From contig JAETNS010000005.1 in assembly GCA_021772015.1 (NCBI GenBank), positions 1-64,000 on the forward strand: 64,000 bases of DNA, in the 5' to 3' direction. Shown one piece after another: positions 34,554 through 42,600 of the stretch (position 1 is the first letter of the stretch; each line of letters begins with the position of its first letter). Source of the DNA: Prevotellaceae bacterium (lineage in GTDB: Bacteria > Bacteroidota > Bacteroidia > Bacteroidales > Muribaculaceae). The notes beneath the pieces are model-generated. The model worked only from the letters and a program-made list of their open reading frames with translations. It did no database searches and was not told the DNA's origin. Position numbers and translations under genes: made by a program.

Positions 34554-36110
34554 ATGGATGTCCTGGGGTTTGGCGAACTGATGCTTGAGGAGCTGCCTTT
34601 CGAGCCAACCGACCAGCAGATTCAGCTGACGGCAGCTTTGGCGCGGTTCTGCTCCGCCAAGACCCCTTCTGATTCCGTCTTTATCCTAAATGGCTACGCC
34701 GGAACCGGCAAGACTTCCGTCATGGGAGCATTGGTGAGAAGCCTCCACCGGGTCGGCATACATACCATCCTTCTGGCCTCGACGGGACGCGCCGCCAAGG
34801 TGCTGTCATCATTTACCGGCTTCCCCGCCCATACCATCCACCGCCAGATATACACTTCCGGCTCTTTCAAGTCAGATGGGTCGCCTACGATGGCGAAAAT
34901 CAACCATAATCCTCATATCAACACTATCTTCATTGTCGATGAGGCATCGATGATCGGTGAAGGGAATGATGGAGGAATGAACCTGTTGCAGGATCTGGTG
35001 ATGTATGTCTACACAGGGCAGAATTGCAAACTTATCCTTTTGGGCGACACCGCCCAGTTGCCTCCTGTCGGCAGTTCGGAGTCGCCGGCAATGTCAGCGA
35101 AAGCATTCAAGGAGATGGGCCTTAGGGTGACACGCGCCACCATAACGCGGACCGTACGCCAGAAACGACGCTCTGGTATCCTCTATAATGCCACATGGCT
35201 GCGCCGGGCGATGCAACAGCCCGAGTTGCCCGAACCACAGTTGACTGTCAGCAAATTTGATGATGTCGATGTTGTCATCCCGGAGGAAATGGAGGATGAG
35301 CTTGGCAAGTCATTCTCTGAGTTCGGCGAGGACCAGACGATAGTTATTACGCGCTCCAACAGGCGGGCTGTAGATTTCAACCTCACCATACGCAAACTTA
35401 TTTTCGACCGCGAGGAGATCCTTGCCAAAGGAGACAGGCTGCTCATTTCCAAAAACAACTATTATTGGACCAACCGTCATCGCAAACTCGCCGCCGAAGA
35501 GGCTGCCCGTGGCGACCGCCCTTCGATCCAGATAGGCTGCATGCCCCCGCTTGATCCCCCCTCGGGGCGTATCCACAGGTCTGAAGGTGAGAAGCCGGAG
35601 TCTGACGCGCAGCCTGTCCCTCCGGGTCGTGTCCCTTATTTTCTCGCAAACGGGGAGGTGGCAGTCGTGGAGGAGATTGTGTCGACCGAGACGCGTGACA
35701 TGATAGTTTTCGCCGATGTCATCTTGTGGTTGCCTGACAGCAACTGCCATCTTTCGGCAAAGATTGTCCTCGACTCGCTGACAGCGGATACTGCGGGCCT
35801 GCCACGCGAGAAGACCGAGGCCATCGGGCGACGCACACTTATGGATGCCGACCGTGTGTACGCTTCCCCGTCATATCAACGCGAGGCGTTGCGGGAGTGT
35901 CCCTACTTCAACGCCCTGCAAGTCAAATACGCTTACGCCGTCACCTGCCACAAGGCGCAGGGCGGTCAGTGGGACTCGGTGTTTGTCGATATGGGATACA
36001 TACCTCCCGAGGCTTATCTTAGCCTTGATTTCTACCGCTGGCTCTATACGTCAGTGACCCGCGCCACCAAACGTCTGTGGTTTCTCAATCCCACTTGCCG
36101 GATTCTCTGA
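34554..36110 (+). CDS. RecD/Pif1-like ATP-dependent DNA helicase
   Basis: This 518-residue SF1 helicase has Walker A GYAGTGKTS (Lys53), Walker B IFIVDEASMI, motif III LLGDTAQLPPVG and a C-terminal UvrD-like motif (YAVTCHKAQGGQWDSVFVD). It probably unwinds DNA 5'-3' during repair or replication restart. The start codon directly abuts the AT-rich repeat, so no Shine-Dalgarno is visible. Confidence 0.9.
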   Translation: MDVLGFGELMLEELPFEPTDQQIQLTAALARFCSAKTPSDSVFILNGYAGTGKTSVMGALVRSLHRVGIHTILLASTGRAAKVLSSFTGFPAHTIHRQIYTSGSFKSDGSPTMAKINHNPHINTIFIVDEASMIGEGNDGGMNLLQDLVMYVYTGQNCKLILLGDTAQLPPVGSSESPAMSAKAFKEMGLRVTRATITRTVRQKRRSGILYNATWLRRAMQQPELPEPQLTVSKFDDVDVVIPEEMEDELGKSFSEFGEDQTIVITRSNRRAVDFNLTIRKLIFDREEILAKGDRLLISKNNYYWTNRHRKLAAEEAARGDRPSIQIGCMPPLDPPSGRIHRSEGEKPESDAQPVPPGRVPYFLANGEVAVVEEIVSTETRDMIVFADVILWLPDSNCHLSAKIVLDSLTADTAGLPREKTEAIGRRTLMDADRVYASPSYQREALRECPYFNALQVKYAYAVTCHKAQGGQWDSVFVDMGYIPPEAYLSLDFYRWLYTSVTRATKRLWFLNPTCRIL

Positions 36111-36137
36111 TCATCCGGCGAAAAAGTCAGACATATG

Positions 36138-36177
36138 ATTTGTTTGTCTCGCGCAGGATGCGTAACTTTGCGGTAAA
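36138..36177 (+). promoter_or_regulatory. Promoter within the left copy of a 40-bp direct repeat
   Basis: Contains TTTG (36139-36142), a 20-bp spacer and TAACTTTG (36163-36170): a textbook Bacteroidetes promoter. The whole 40 bp is repeated without mismatch at 37024-37063. It drives the zeta-like gene, whose start at 36200 is 29 nt past the -7 box. Confidence 0.8.
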
Positions 36178-36199
36178 CGGATAAGAAGCGATTCAGACA

Positions 36200-36754
36200 A
36201 TGCCACAGTTGTTTATTATAGCGGGATGTAATGGAGCGGGAAAGACCACCGCTTCCATGACATTCCTGCCACACCTTGTCAAATGTCATGAGTTTGTCAA
36301 TGCCGACGAGATTGCAAGAGGATTGAACCCTCTTGCCCCGGAAGAGATGGCGGTGACAGCTGGGAGACTGATGCTCTCCAGAATCAACACACTTCTTGCA
36401 GCGGGGACTACTTTTGCCATTGAGACAACTCTCGCCACCAGAAGTTATCACAAATTGGTTGAGCGAGCCAGATCCAAGGGATACGATGTGACCCTTGTTT
36501 TCATATATTTGTCGTCTGTGGAGTTGGCGCTTCGTAGGGTTAGGCTAAGAGTGGAAAGTGGAGGTCATGATATTCCTAAAGATATTATAAGACGGAGATA
36601 TTCCTTGGGCTTAAAAAATCTAAAGGAGGTATACATGCCTATAGTAGACCATTGGTTGCTTATTGACAATACGATGGGAGACTCAAGGATGGTCGCTACA
36701 GATAGGCGAGTGTTCGATAAGCCGCTTTTTAACAAGATAATAGGTGGTGAATGA
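36200..36754 (+). CDS. Zeta-toxin-like P-loop kinase
   Basis: This 184-residue protein has Walker A GCNGAGKTT (Lys15), NADEIARGLNPL, and FAIETTLATRSY followed by FIYLSSVELALRRVRLRV. This is the signature of the zeta-toxin/COG4185 group, whose toxic members phosphorylate UDP-N-acetylglucosamine. It is followed by a small gene that could be its partner. G+C falls through the gene relative to its neighbours. Together they lie between two copies of a 40-bp repeat, indicating later acquisition. Toxicity is not demonstrated; some members are housekeeping kinases. Confidence 0.82.
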   Translation: MPQLFIIAGCNGAGKTTASMTFLPHLVKCHEFVNADEIARGLNPLAPEEMAVTAGRLMLSRINTLLAAGTTFAIETTLATRSYHKLVERARSKGYDVTLVFIYLSSVELALRRVRLRVESGGHDIPKDIIRRRYSLGLKNLKEVYMPIVDHWLLIDNTMGDSRMVATDRRVFDKPLFNKIIGGE

Positions 36755-36790
36755 ATGATTTTATGTGCAATATTAAATAGGATTGTTTTG

Positions 36791-36988
36791 ATGAAAAAAG
36801 ATGATGACAAGCCTTTTTATGAGGCATTGAGAATTTGTTTGTTGGATGGGACTGAAAAGCTCTTGCGCCGTAAAGCGGCTCTTGGAGAAAATGTAGTTTA
36901 TGCATATCCTGATGGTTCGCCTATGGAGATGTCTGCTGCTGATGCGCTTGAATTGTTCATTAAAGATAGGGCATCCTCTAAGGAATGA
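36791..36988 (+). CDS. Small protein partner of the zeta-like kinase (possible antitoxin)
   Basis: I choose the ATG at 36791 (65 residues, MKKDDDKPFYEALRIC). An alternative ATG at 36755 directly after the zeta stop would add 12 hydrophobic residues. The protein is charged, with LRRKAALGENVVYAYPDGSP and a predicted helical end. I recognise no named family, but similar small genes accompany zeta-like genes in Bacteroidetes. If it is an antitoxin, the toxin-first order is reversed from the classic epsilon-zeta order. A+T-rich like the end of the zeta gene. Confidence 0.6.
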   Translation: MKKDDDKPFYEALRICLLDGTEKLLRRKAALGENVVYAYPDGSPMEMSAADALELFIKDRASSKE

Positions 36989-37023
36989 GGAGGTTAGTAA
37001 TCAATTTATTTCTGTGGAAGTAA

Positions 37024-37063
37024 ATTTGTTTGTCTCGCGCAGGATGCGTAACTTTGCGGTAAA
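37024..37063 (+). promoter_or_regulatory. Promoter within the right copy of the 40-bp direct repeat
   Basis: Identical to 36138-36177: TTTG (37025-37028), 20-bp spacer, TAACTTTG (37049-37056). It starts 36 nt after the small gene's stop and drives yqeY (start 37081), so this housekeeping gene kept a full promoter despite the insertion. Confidence 0.8.
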
Positions 37064-37080
37064 TTAAAACTTATAAGAAA

Positions 37081-37530
37081 ATGAATCTTTTTGACCGCGT
37101 GTCGGAGGACATCAAGCAGGCGATGCTCGCCCGCGACACTCAGGCGCTTGAGGCTCTCCGCGGAATCAAGAAGGAATTCCTTGAGGCAAAGACCGCCAAG
37201 GGTTCCGATGGCAATCTTTCCGATGAAAGGGCTGTCGCCATTCTCGCCAAGATGATAAAACAGCGCAAGGAGAGCGCGGAAATCTATACGCAGCAGAACC
37301 GTCCGGAACTGGCAGCCACCGAGCTGGCGCAGGCCGATGTCATAGCCCGTTACATGCCCGCCACTCTCTCGGAAGAGGAACTGACAGAAAAACTCCGCGA
37401 GATCATCTCCCGTGTCGGTGCGACATCCCCCAAGGAAATGGGCAAGGTGATGGGTGTGGCCTCCAAAGAACTTGCCGGTCGTGCTGAAGGGAAAGCCATT
37501 TCCGCCAAGGTCAAGGAATTGTTGTCATAA
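37081..37530 (+). CDS. YqeY/GatB-related protein
   Basis: This 149-residue protein has DIKQAMLARDTQALEALRGIKKE at the N-terminus and MGKVMGVASKELAGRAEGK at the C-terminus, diagnostic for the YqeY family related to the tail domain of GatB amidotransferase. It may act on tRNA-linked processes; the exact role is unknown. serS follows after 16 nt. Confidence 0.93.
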   Translation: MNLFDRVSEDIKQAMLARDTQALEALRGIKKEFLEAKTAKGSDGNLSDERAVAILAKMIKQRKESAEIYTQQNRPELAATELAQADVIARYMPATLSEEELTEKLREIISRVGATSPKEMGKVMGVASKELAGRAEGKAISAKVKELLS

Positions 37531-37546
37531 AAAGAAACAGACACCT

Positions 37547-38818
37547 ATGCTTACTTTACAACAGATAAAGGCAGACCCCGCACGGACAGTGGCGCGTCTC
37601 GCCATAAAAGGCTTCGACGGGAAAGAGCCGATCGACAAGGTGCTGGCCCTTGACGAACGTCGTCGCCAGCTCCAGCTCGACAATGACAACAAAGCAGCCG
37701 AGCTAAACCGCATAGCCGCCTCCATAGGCCGCCTTATGAAGGAGGGAAAGAAGGATGAGGCCAATGAGGCCAAGGCCGAAGTCGGCGCGCTGAAAGAGGC
37801 CCAGAAAGAGATCGCCGGACAGCTCGCCACAACCGAGCAGGAGCTTCATGAGCTGCTCTGCACGATCCCCAACCTCCCTTGCGACATGGTGCCGGAGGGA
37901 AAGACCGCTGAAGACAATGTCGTCGAGAAGACCGGCGGTCCGATGCCCGACCTTCCCGAAGACGCTCTCCCTCACTGGGATCTCGCTAAAAAATACAATC
38001 TTATAGACTTCGACCTCGGCGTGAAGATCACAGGCGCGGGCTTCCCAGTATATATAGGGAAAGGCGCACGCCTGCAGCGCGCCCTGATCCAGTTCTTCCT
38101 CGACGAGGCCAATGCCGCAGGTTACACAGAGATCGAGCCTCCCTATGTCGTCAACGAGGCATCCGCTTACGGTACCGGGCAGCTCCCCGACAAGGAGGCC
38201 CAGATGTATCACTGCGAGCTTGACAACCTCTATCTCATTCCGACTGCCGAGGTTCCTGTCACAAACATCTACCGCGATGTAATCCTTTCCGAAGACTCCC
38301 TGCCAAAGAAGAACTGCGCTTATTCGGCCTGCTTCCGCCGCGAGGCCGGAAGCTACGGCAAGGATGTCCGCGGACTCAACCGCCTCCATCAGTTTGACAA
38401 AGTCGAGATCGTCCGCATCGAGCGTCCCGAAGACTCATATGCCGCCCTTGAAGAGATGAAAGACCATGTGCAGGGGCTTCTTGACAAACTCGGGCTTCCT
38501 TGGCACATACTCCGTCTCTGTGGTGGCGACATGAGCTTCACGTCAGCGATCACTTTCGACTTCGAGGTGTGGTCTGCCGCCCAGAAACGCTGGCTTGAGG
38601 TATCGTCAGTGTCAAACTTCGAGACCTACCAGGCCAACCGTCTCAAATGCCGTTACCGTGGGGAGGACAAGAAGACCCGCCTCTGCCACACCCTCAACGG
38701 CTCCGCCCTGGCTCTTCCCCGTATAGTGGCCGCGTTGCTGGAAAACAACCAGACCCCGGAAGGGATAATTGTCCCCGAATGCCTGCGCCGCTATACCGGT
38801 TTCGACATCATCAACTGA
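37547..38818 (+). CDS. serS: Seryl-tRNA synthetase
   Basis: Start chosen at 37547 (423 residues, MLTLQQIKADP), which matches the family N-terminus; an upstream in-frame start would overlap yqeY and add unrelated sequence. The N-terminal coiled-coil arm (about 25-110) is followed by the class II core: motif 2 CFRREAGSYGKDVRGLNRLH and motif 3 LALPRIVAALLEN. It charges tRNA-Ser and tRNA-Sec-type acceptors. Likely in one operon with yqeY. Confidence 0.97.
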   Translation: MLTLQQIKADPARTVARLAIKGFDGKEPIDKVLALDERRRQLQLDNDNKAAELNRIAASIGRLMKEGKKDEANEAKAEVGALKEAQKEIAGQLATTEQELHELLCTIPNLPCDMVPEGKTAEDNVVEKTGGPMPDLPEDALPHWDLAKKYNLIDFDLGVKITGAGFPVYIGKGARLQRALIQFFLDEANAAGYTEIEPPYVVNEASAYGTGQLPDKEAQMYHCELDNLYLIPTAEVPVTNIYRDVILSEDSLPKKNCAYSACFRREAGSYGKDVRGLNRLHQFDKVEIVRIERPEDSYAALEEMKDHVQGLLDKLGLPWHILRLCGGDMSFTSAITFDFEVWSAAQKRWLEVSSVSNFETYQANRLKCRYRGEDKKTRLCHTLNGSALALPRIVAALLENNQTPEGIIVPECLRRYTGFDIIN

Positions 38819-38823
38819 TAAGT

Positions 38824-38849
38824 AAGTAACTGTTCGGAAACAGTTGCTT
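38824..38849 (+). terminator. Tetraloop hairpin after serS
   Basis: AAGTAACTGTT (38824-38834) pairs with AACAGTTGCTT (38839-38849) around a CGGA loop, 5 nt after the serS stop. The left arm is the same AAGTAACTGTTC that begins the repeat element at 54272. A second hairpin (38879-38888 with 38910-38919) follows before the Crp/Fnr gene. Confidence 0.6.
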
Positions 38850-38962
38850 GCCTGTGGTAATATATCGTATATCTATCACGCGGAACGGTTTAAAGTCTGC
38901 GGACCAAGGCCGTTCCGCGCCATCATTTCCTATTAGAGGGCATTTATACTATCTCTTAATAA

Positions 38963-39541
38963 ATGGAGAATCTCAGACAATTGCTGCGCCAGGAATGTGA
39001 CTATGTTCCTTCTGATTCCACTCTCGACGAATTCCTCGGAGCGGCTACTCTGAAACATCTCCATCGCTCTGAAATCCTCGTCCATGTAGGAGAGGTCGCC
39101 GATTCGATGTATATCGTGAAGGAGGGTATTCTGCGCCTTACCGATATGAATGGCGACAGGGAGCGGACATTCGCTTTCGGACTGCCGGGTACGGTGTTCG
39201 TCTCCAAATATTCATTTGTCAGACAGCTGCCGTCATATTATCAGGTTGAGGCTTGTTGTGACTCGGCGGTGCTTTGCGTTCCCCGCCATGCGTATGACAG
39301 TCTGATATCGTCCAATCATGACTTTACCCGCTGGATGCTCGCGATGTCGCAGACAGAACTCTTTTACCAGGAATACAAAAATTCAAGTGTCAACAACGGC
39401 AGTGCCGCCGAGAGGTTTGAGGCATTGCTGCGTCTGCGGCCGGAGATCCCGATGAATGTGTCAGGACGGACGGTCGCCTCATATCTCGGTATTTCCCCGG
39501 AATATTATTGCCGGCTGAAAAAACGGTATCTGAAACATTGA
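38963..39541 (+). CDS. Crp/Fnr-family transcriptional regulator
   Basis: This 192-residue protein has an N-terminal cyclic-nucleotide-binding-like barrel (about 25-120; HVGEVADSMYIVKEGILRLTDMNGD) and a short C-terminal HTH (about 150-192; RTVASYLGISPEYYCRLKKRYL). It is single-standing with its own leader. The barrel lacks an obvious arginine/glutamate pair for cAMP, so the ligand is unknown. Confidence 0.88.
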   Translation: MENLRQLLRQECDYVPSDSTLDEFLGAATLKHLHRSEILVHVGEVADSMYIVKEGILRLTDMNGDRERTFAFGLPGTVFVSKYSFVRQLPSYYQVEACCDSAVLCVPRHAYDSLISSNHDFTRWMLAMSQTELFYQEYKNSSVNNGSAAERFEALLRLRPEIPMNVSGRTVASYLGISPEYYCRLKKRYLKH

Positions 39542-39594
39542 TCATATTGCCGTGTTTATTGACATGGGTCAATCTTTATAGGAGAAAATTGGCA

Positions 39595-39602
39595 TATATT
39601 TG
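39595..39602 (+). promoter_or_regulatory. -7 box before the 1512-residue secreted protein
   Basis: TATATTTG matches TAnnTTTG, 69 nt before the ATG at 39672. TTGA at about 39560 is a possible but weak -33. Confidence 0.4.
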
Positions 39603-39671
39603 CGATATCGCATTTTTAGGTTGTCATCGTGACAATCAAAACGACCAAATCAATTACATTTGTCCAAATTT

Positions 39672-42600
39672 ATGAGAAAAAGTATTACTAACGTGTGTGC
39701 TTTGTTGGGGCTGTGTCTCGGCGTGGCCCTGATGGCCGGCCAGACAGCTCCGGCCGCGCCGCTGCTTCCGAAAACGACCTCTTCCGGGCCGTCTGTGTCT
39801 GCCGCCGCTGTGCCTGTGGAGCAGATGCCACAACAGTTGCCCGTGAAATTTCCGCAACCGTTGCTGACCCGCTCACTCGAAGCCGCGCAGCTTGATGGGA
39901 TCCGTCCGCTGACCTCCGATGCCGTAGTGCGCAACCGCCGCGCAGTGATGTCGGCTACATCGGCCAGCCGCGCAATGTCAAATGCCATAGGCCTTCAGGC
40001 ATATGTGTTTTACGGCAAGTATCCCAAGGGGGTCTACAATATTCCACGTTCCACAGTCGAAGACTTCGAGCTGGTGCTCCAACCCGGTTCTGATTACAGC
40101 TGCAACTTCGGGTGTGTGTTTGACGGCAACGTGATCCATATGGGGGTTGTGGAGAACGGCTACTATGGTGCCAACTATTATTATGTGGAGCTTGATGCCA
40201 ACACCGGTTCCCAGCTCAGGAAAACGAAACTCAACGCCGGGGAGTATGACATTCTGGCACAGGCCTGCGCCCTCGACCCCACCACGGGTGATGTCTACGG
40301 AGTGTTCATGTCAAAGGATTTCAACACCAAGAACTGGGCGAAGGCGAAATACACGTCGCCCGTGGGGTCCTCCGTCATCAAGGCCGGTTTCGAGCCGACA
40401 ATCATGGGGCTGGGCTGCGACGACAGCGGTCAGTACTGGGGTCTGACAACGGAGGGCCAACTCCTGAAAATCGACAAGACCAACGGCGACTATGAAGTAG
40501 TCGCGCAGACCGAAGTCGTCAGCGGTTCGACCTACGCAGTGAGCGGCTGCGTGAACTCACGGGATAACACTTTCATCCAGTCGACGATGACAAGCAGTTC
40601 CTCCTCCGCCTTGTACGAGGTGGATCTCGCCACAGGCGCTACAACCAAACTGCTTGACTTTGCCACCGGCTATCAGTTTGGTGGCCTTCACACCTGGGCT
40701 TACCCGGAGAAGGCTCCTTTGGCTCCCCAGGTGACGCTCGGTTGCGAGATGGGTTCGATGGATGCTACCGTGACCATGACGATGCCCACCGAACTTTTCG
40801 ATGGCACTCCCATTGGGGAGCAGCAGGTTTCCTACACAATCAAATATGGTAGTAACGCCGCAGATGTTCGGGAGGGCACTGCTGCCGCAGGGGCCACAGT
40901 GACCGAGTCGATCACTTTCCCCTTCGCCGGAATGAAGGAAATCATTGTGTATTGCCACAACGATGCCGGCGATTCTCCCAAGGTGAAGGAATCGATATTC
41001 GTGGGAAAAGGCACGCCCAAGGCTCCCCAGAATGTGTTGTTGACCTGGGATGACGGAATAGCAACACTGACGTGGGATGCTGTGACCGAAGGTTCTGATA
41101 TGGGATATTTCAATCCCGACGAGATCCGCTACGATATCACCGACCTGAGCGGCACACTGGTTAAGGAGGATGCCGAGGGTACTTCCGCCTCGTTCGAGGT
41201 GGCTGAGCCTGCCAGCGGTGTGATTTCCATCGGCTATAAGGTGAAGGCGAAAAACGGCGACCGCAAGTCGTTCGACACAGCCTCCAACACAATTTCTCTT
41301 GGCCATTACAGCGCTCCGGTAACTATCGAGTTCACTTCAAAGGATATTTTCGGCCAGCACGTGGTGGTGGACGGCAATGCCGACGGCAAGACCTGGTCGT
41401 TCGGGTCAAGGGTGGCTGAATATACTTTCCACTCTTCAAATACCGCTGATGACTGGCTCTTTACTCCCGGCATCGAGCTGACCGGAGGAAAAGCTTACTC
41501 CGTGAAGGCCACTGCAAAGGGAAGCAAATCCTATCCCGAAAAGATGGAAATCAAGGCCGGTCAGGGCCTTACCGCCGATGCCATGACCATAAGTGTGGCT
41601 GACGTGATGGAATTCAACACAAACGACGAGATGGTACAGGAAGGTTTCTTCCTCTGTCCTGAATCAGGAATGTACAATATCGGTTTCCATGCTCTGTCGG
41701 ATCCCAACATGAACCGTCTGAAGATGTCGAAATATGAGGTTGAGGAGCTTACCTCCTGCCTCATTCCGGCTGCCGTAGCCGACATGTCCGTGAATCCCAG
41801 CACTGTCGGTGACCTTACCGCAACTATAACTTTCACCCTCCCTGTCAAGAGTATTCTCGGCGATGACCTCGAAGGTGAGGTGACTTACACCCTGCTCTGC
41901 GGAGACCGCGAGGTAAAGACCGCGACGGCCGGTGTCGGTGAACCTATATCGGTAGAGGACACTGTTGAGGCCGAGGGTGACTACACCTACACAGTGACCT
42001 GTTCGAATGCTACCGGAACAGGCCCGAAGGCTTCGGTTTCCGCGTTCATCGGGCCGTTGGCCGCCTCCGCTCCCACCGGTTTCACTGTTAGCAAGTCCGG
42101 CGACAATACTTTGCATTTCACTTGGAGTGCCGTGACTACGGATGAGGCCGGTCATCAGCTTCCCGCCGAGAACATCACTTACAGTCTTTTTGCCATTGAG
42201 AACGGTAATCCTACCGCCATCCTCGCCGAGAATATCACCTCATGCGAATATGACATGGAAGTGACGATTCCTGATAATCAGGAGGTAGTGGTGTACGGGC
42301 TGGCCGCCTTTAACCGAGGCAAGAACAGCAGCCTTGTCGGAGCGCAGATACTGCTTGGCCGCGACTACGAAATGCCGGTGGTATACACCGGTGCCGAGTC
42401 ACTCCAGAATTATGTGCTGTTTGTGCAGGGCAGCGGCAATGTTGGCATCGGCTCCAGTGCTTCCATGGGAATCACGGCCGCAGACGGTGACGACTCTTAT
42501 TTCGTGATCCAGAACCAGAGTGCGGGAGGCATGGGGGCTATACTTACCGGCAATATTGCAGTCAACGGCGAATCGCCCATGCTGAGTTTCTTCGTCTACC

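Noticed and set aside
37454..37546. N-terminal extension of serS overlapping yqeY
   Set aside because: The family N-terminus begins at 37547 and the extension is yqeY sequence in another frame.
40557..41306. A 249-residue minus-strand ORF inside the 1512-residue gene
   Set aside because: It lies wholly inside a continuous FnIII-containing reading frame; its composition is not protein-like.
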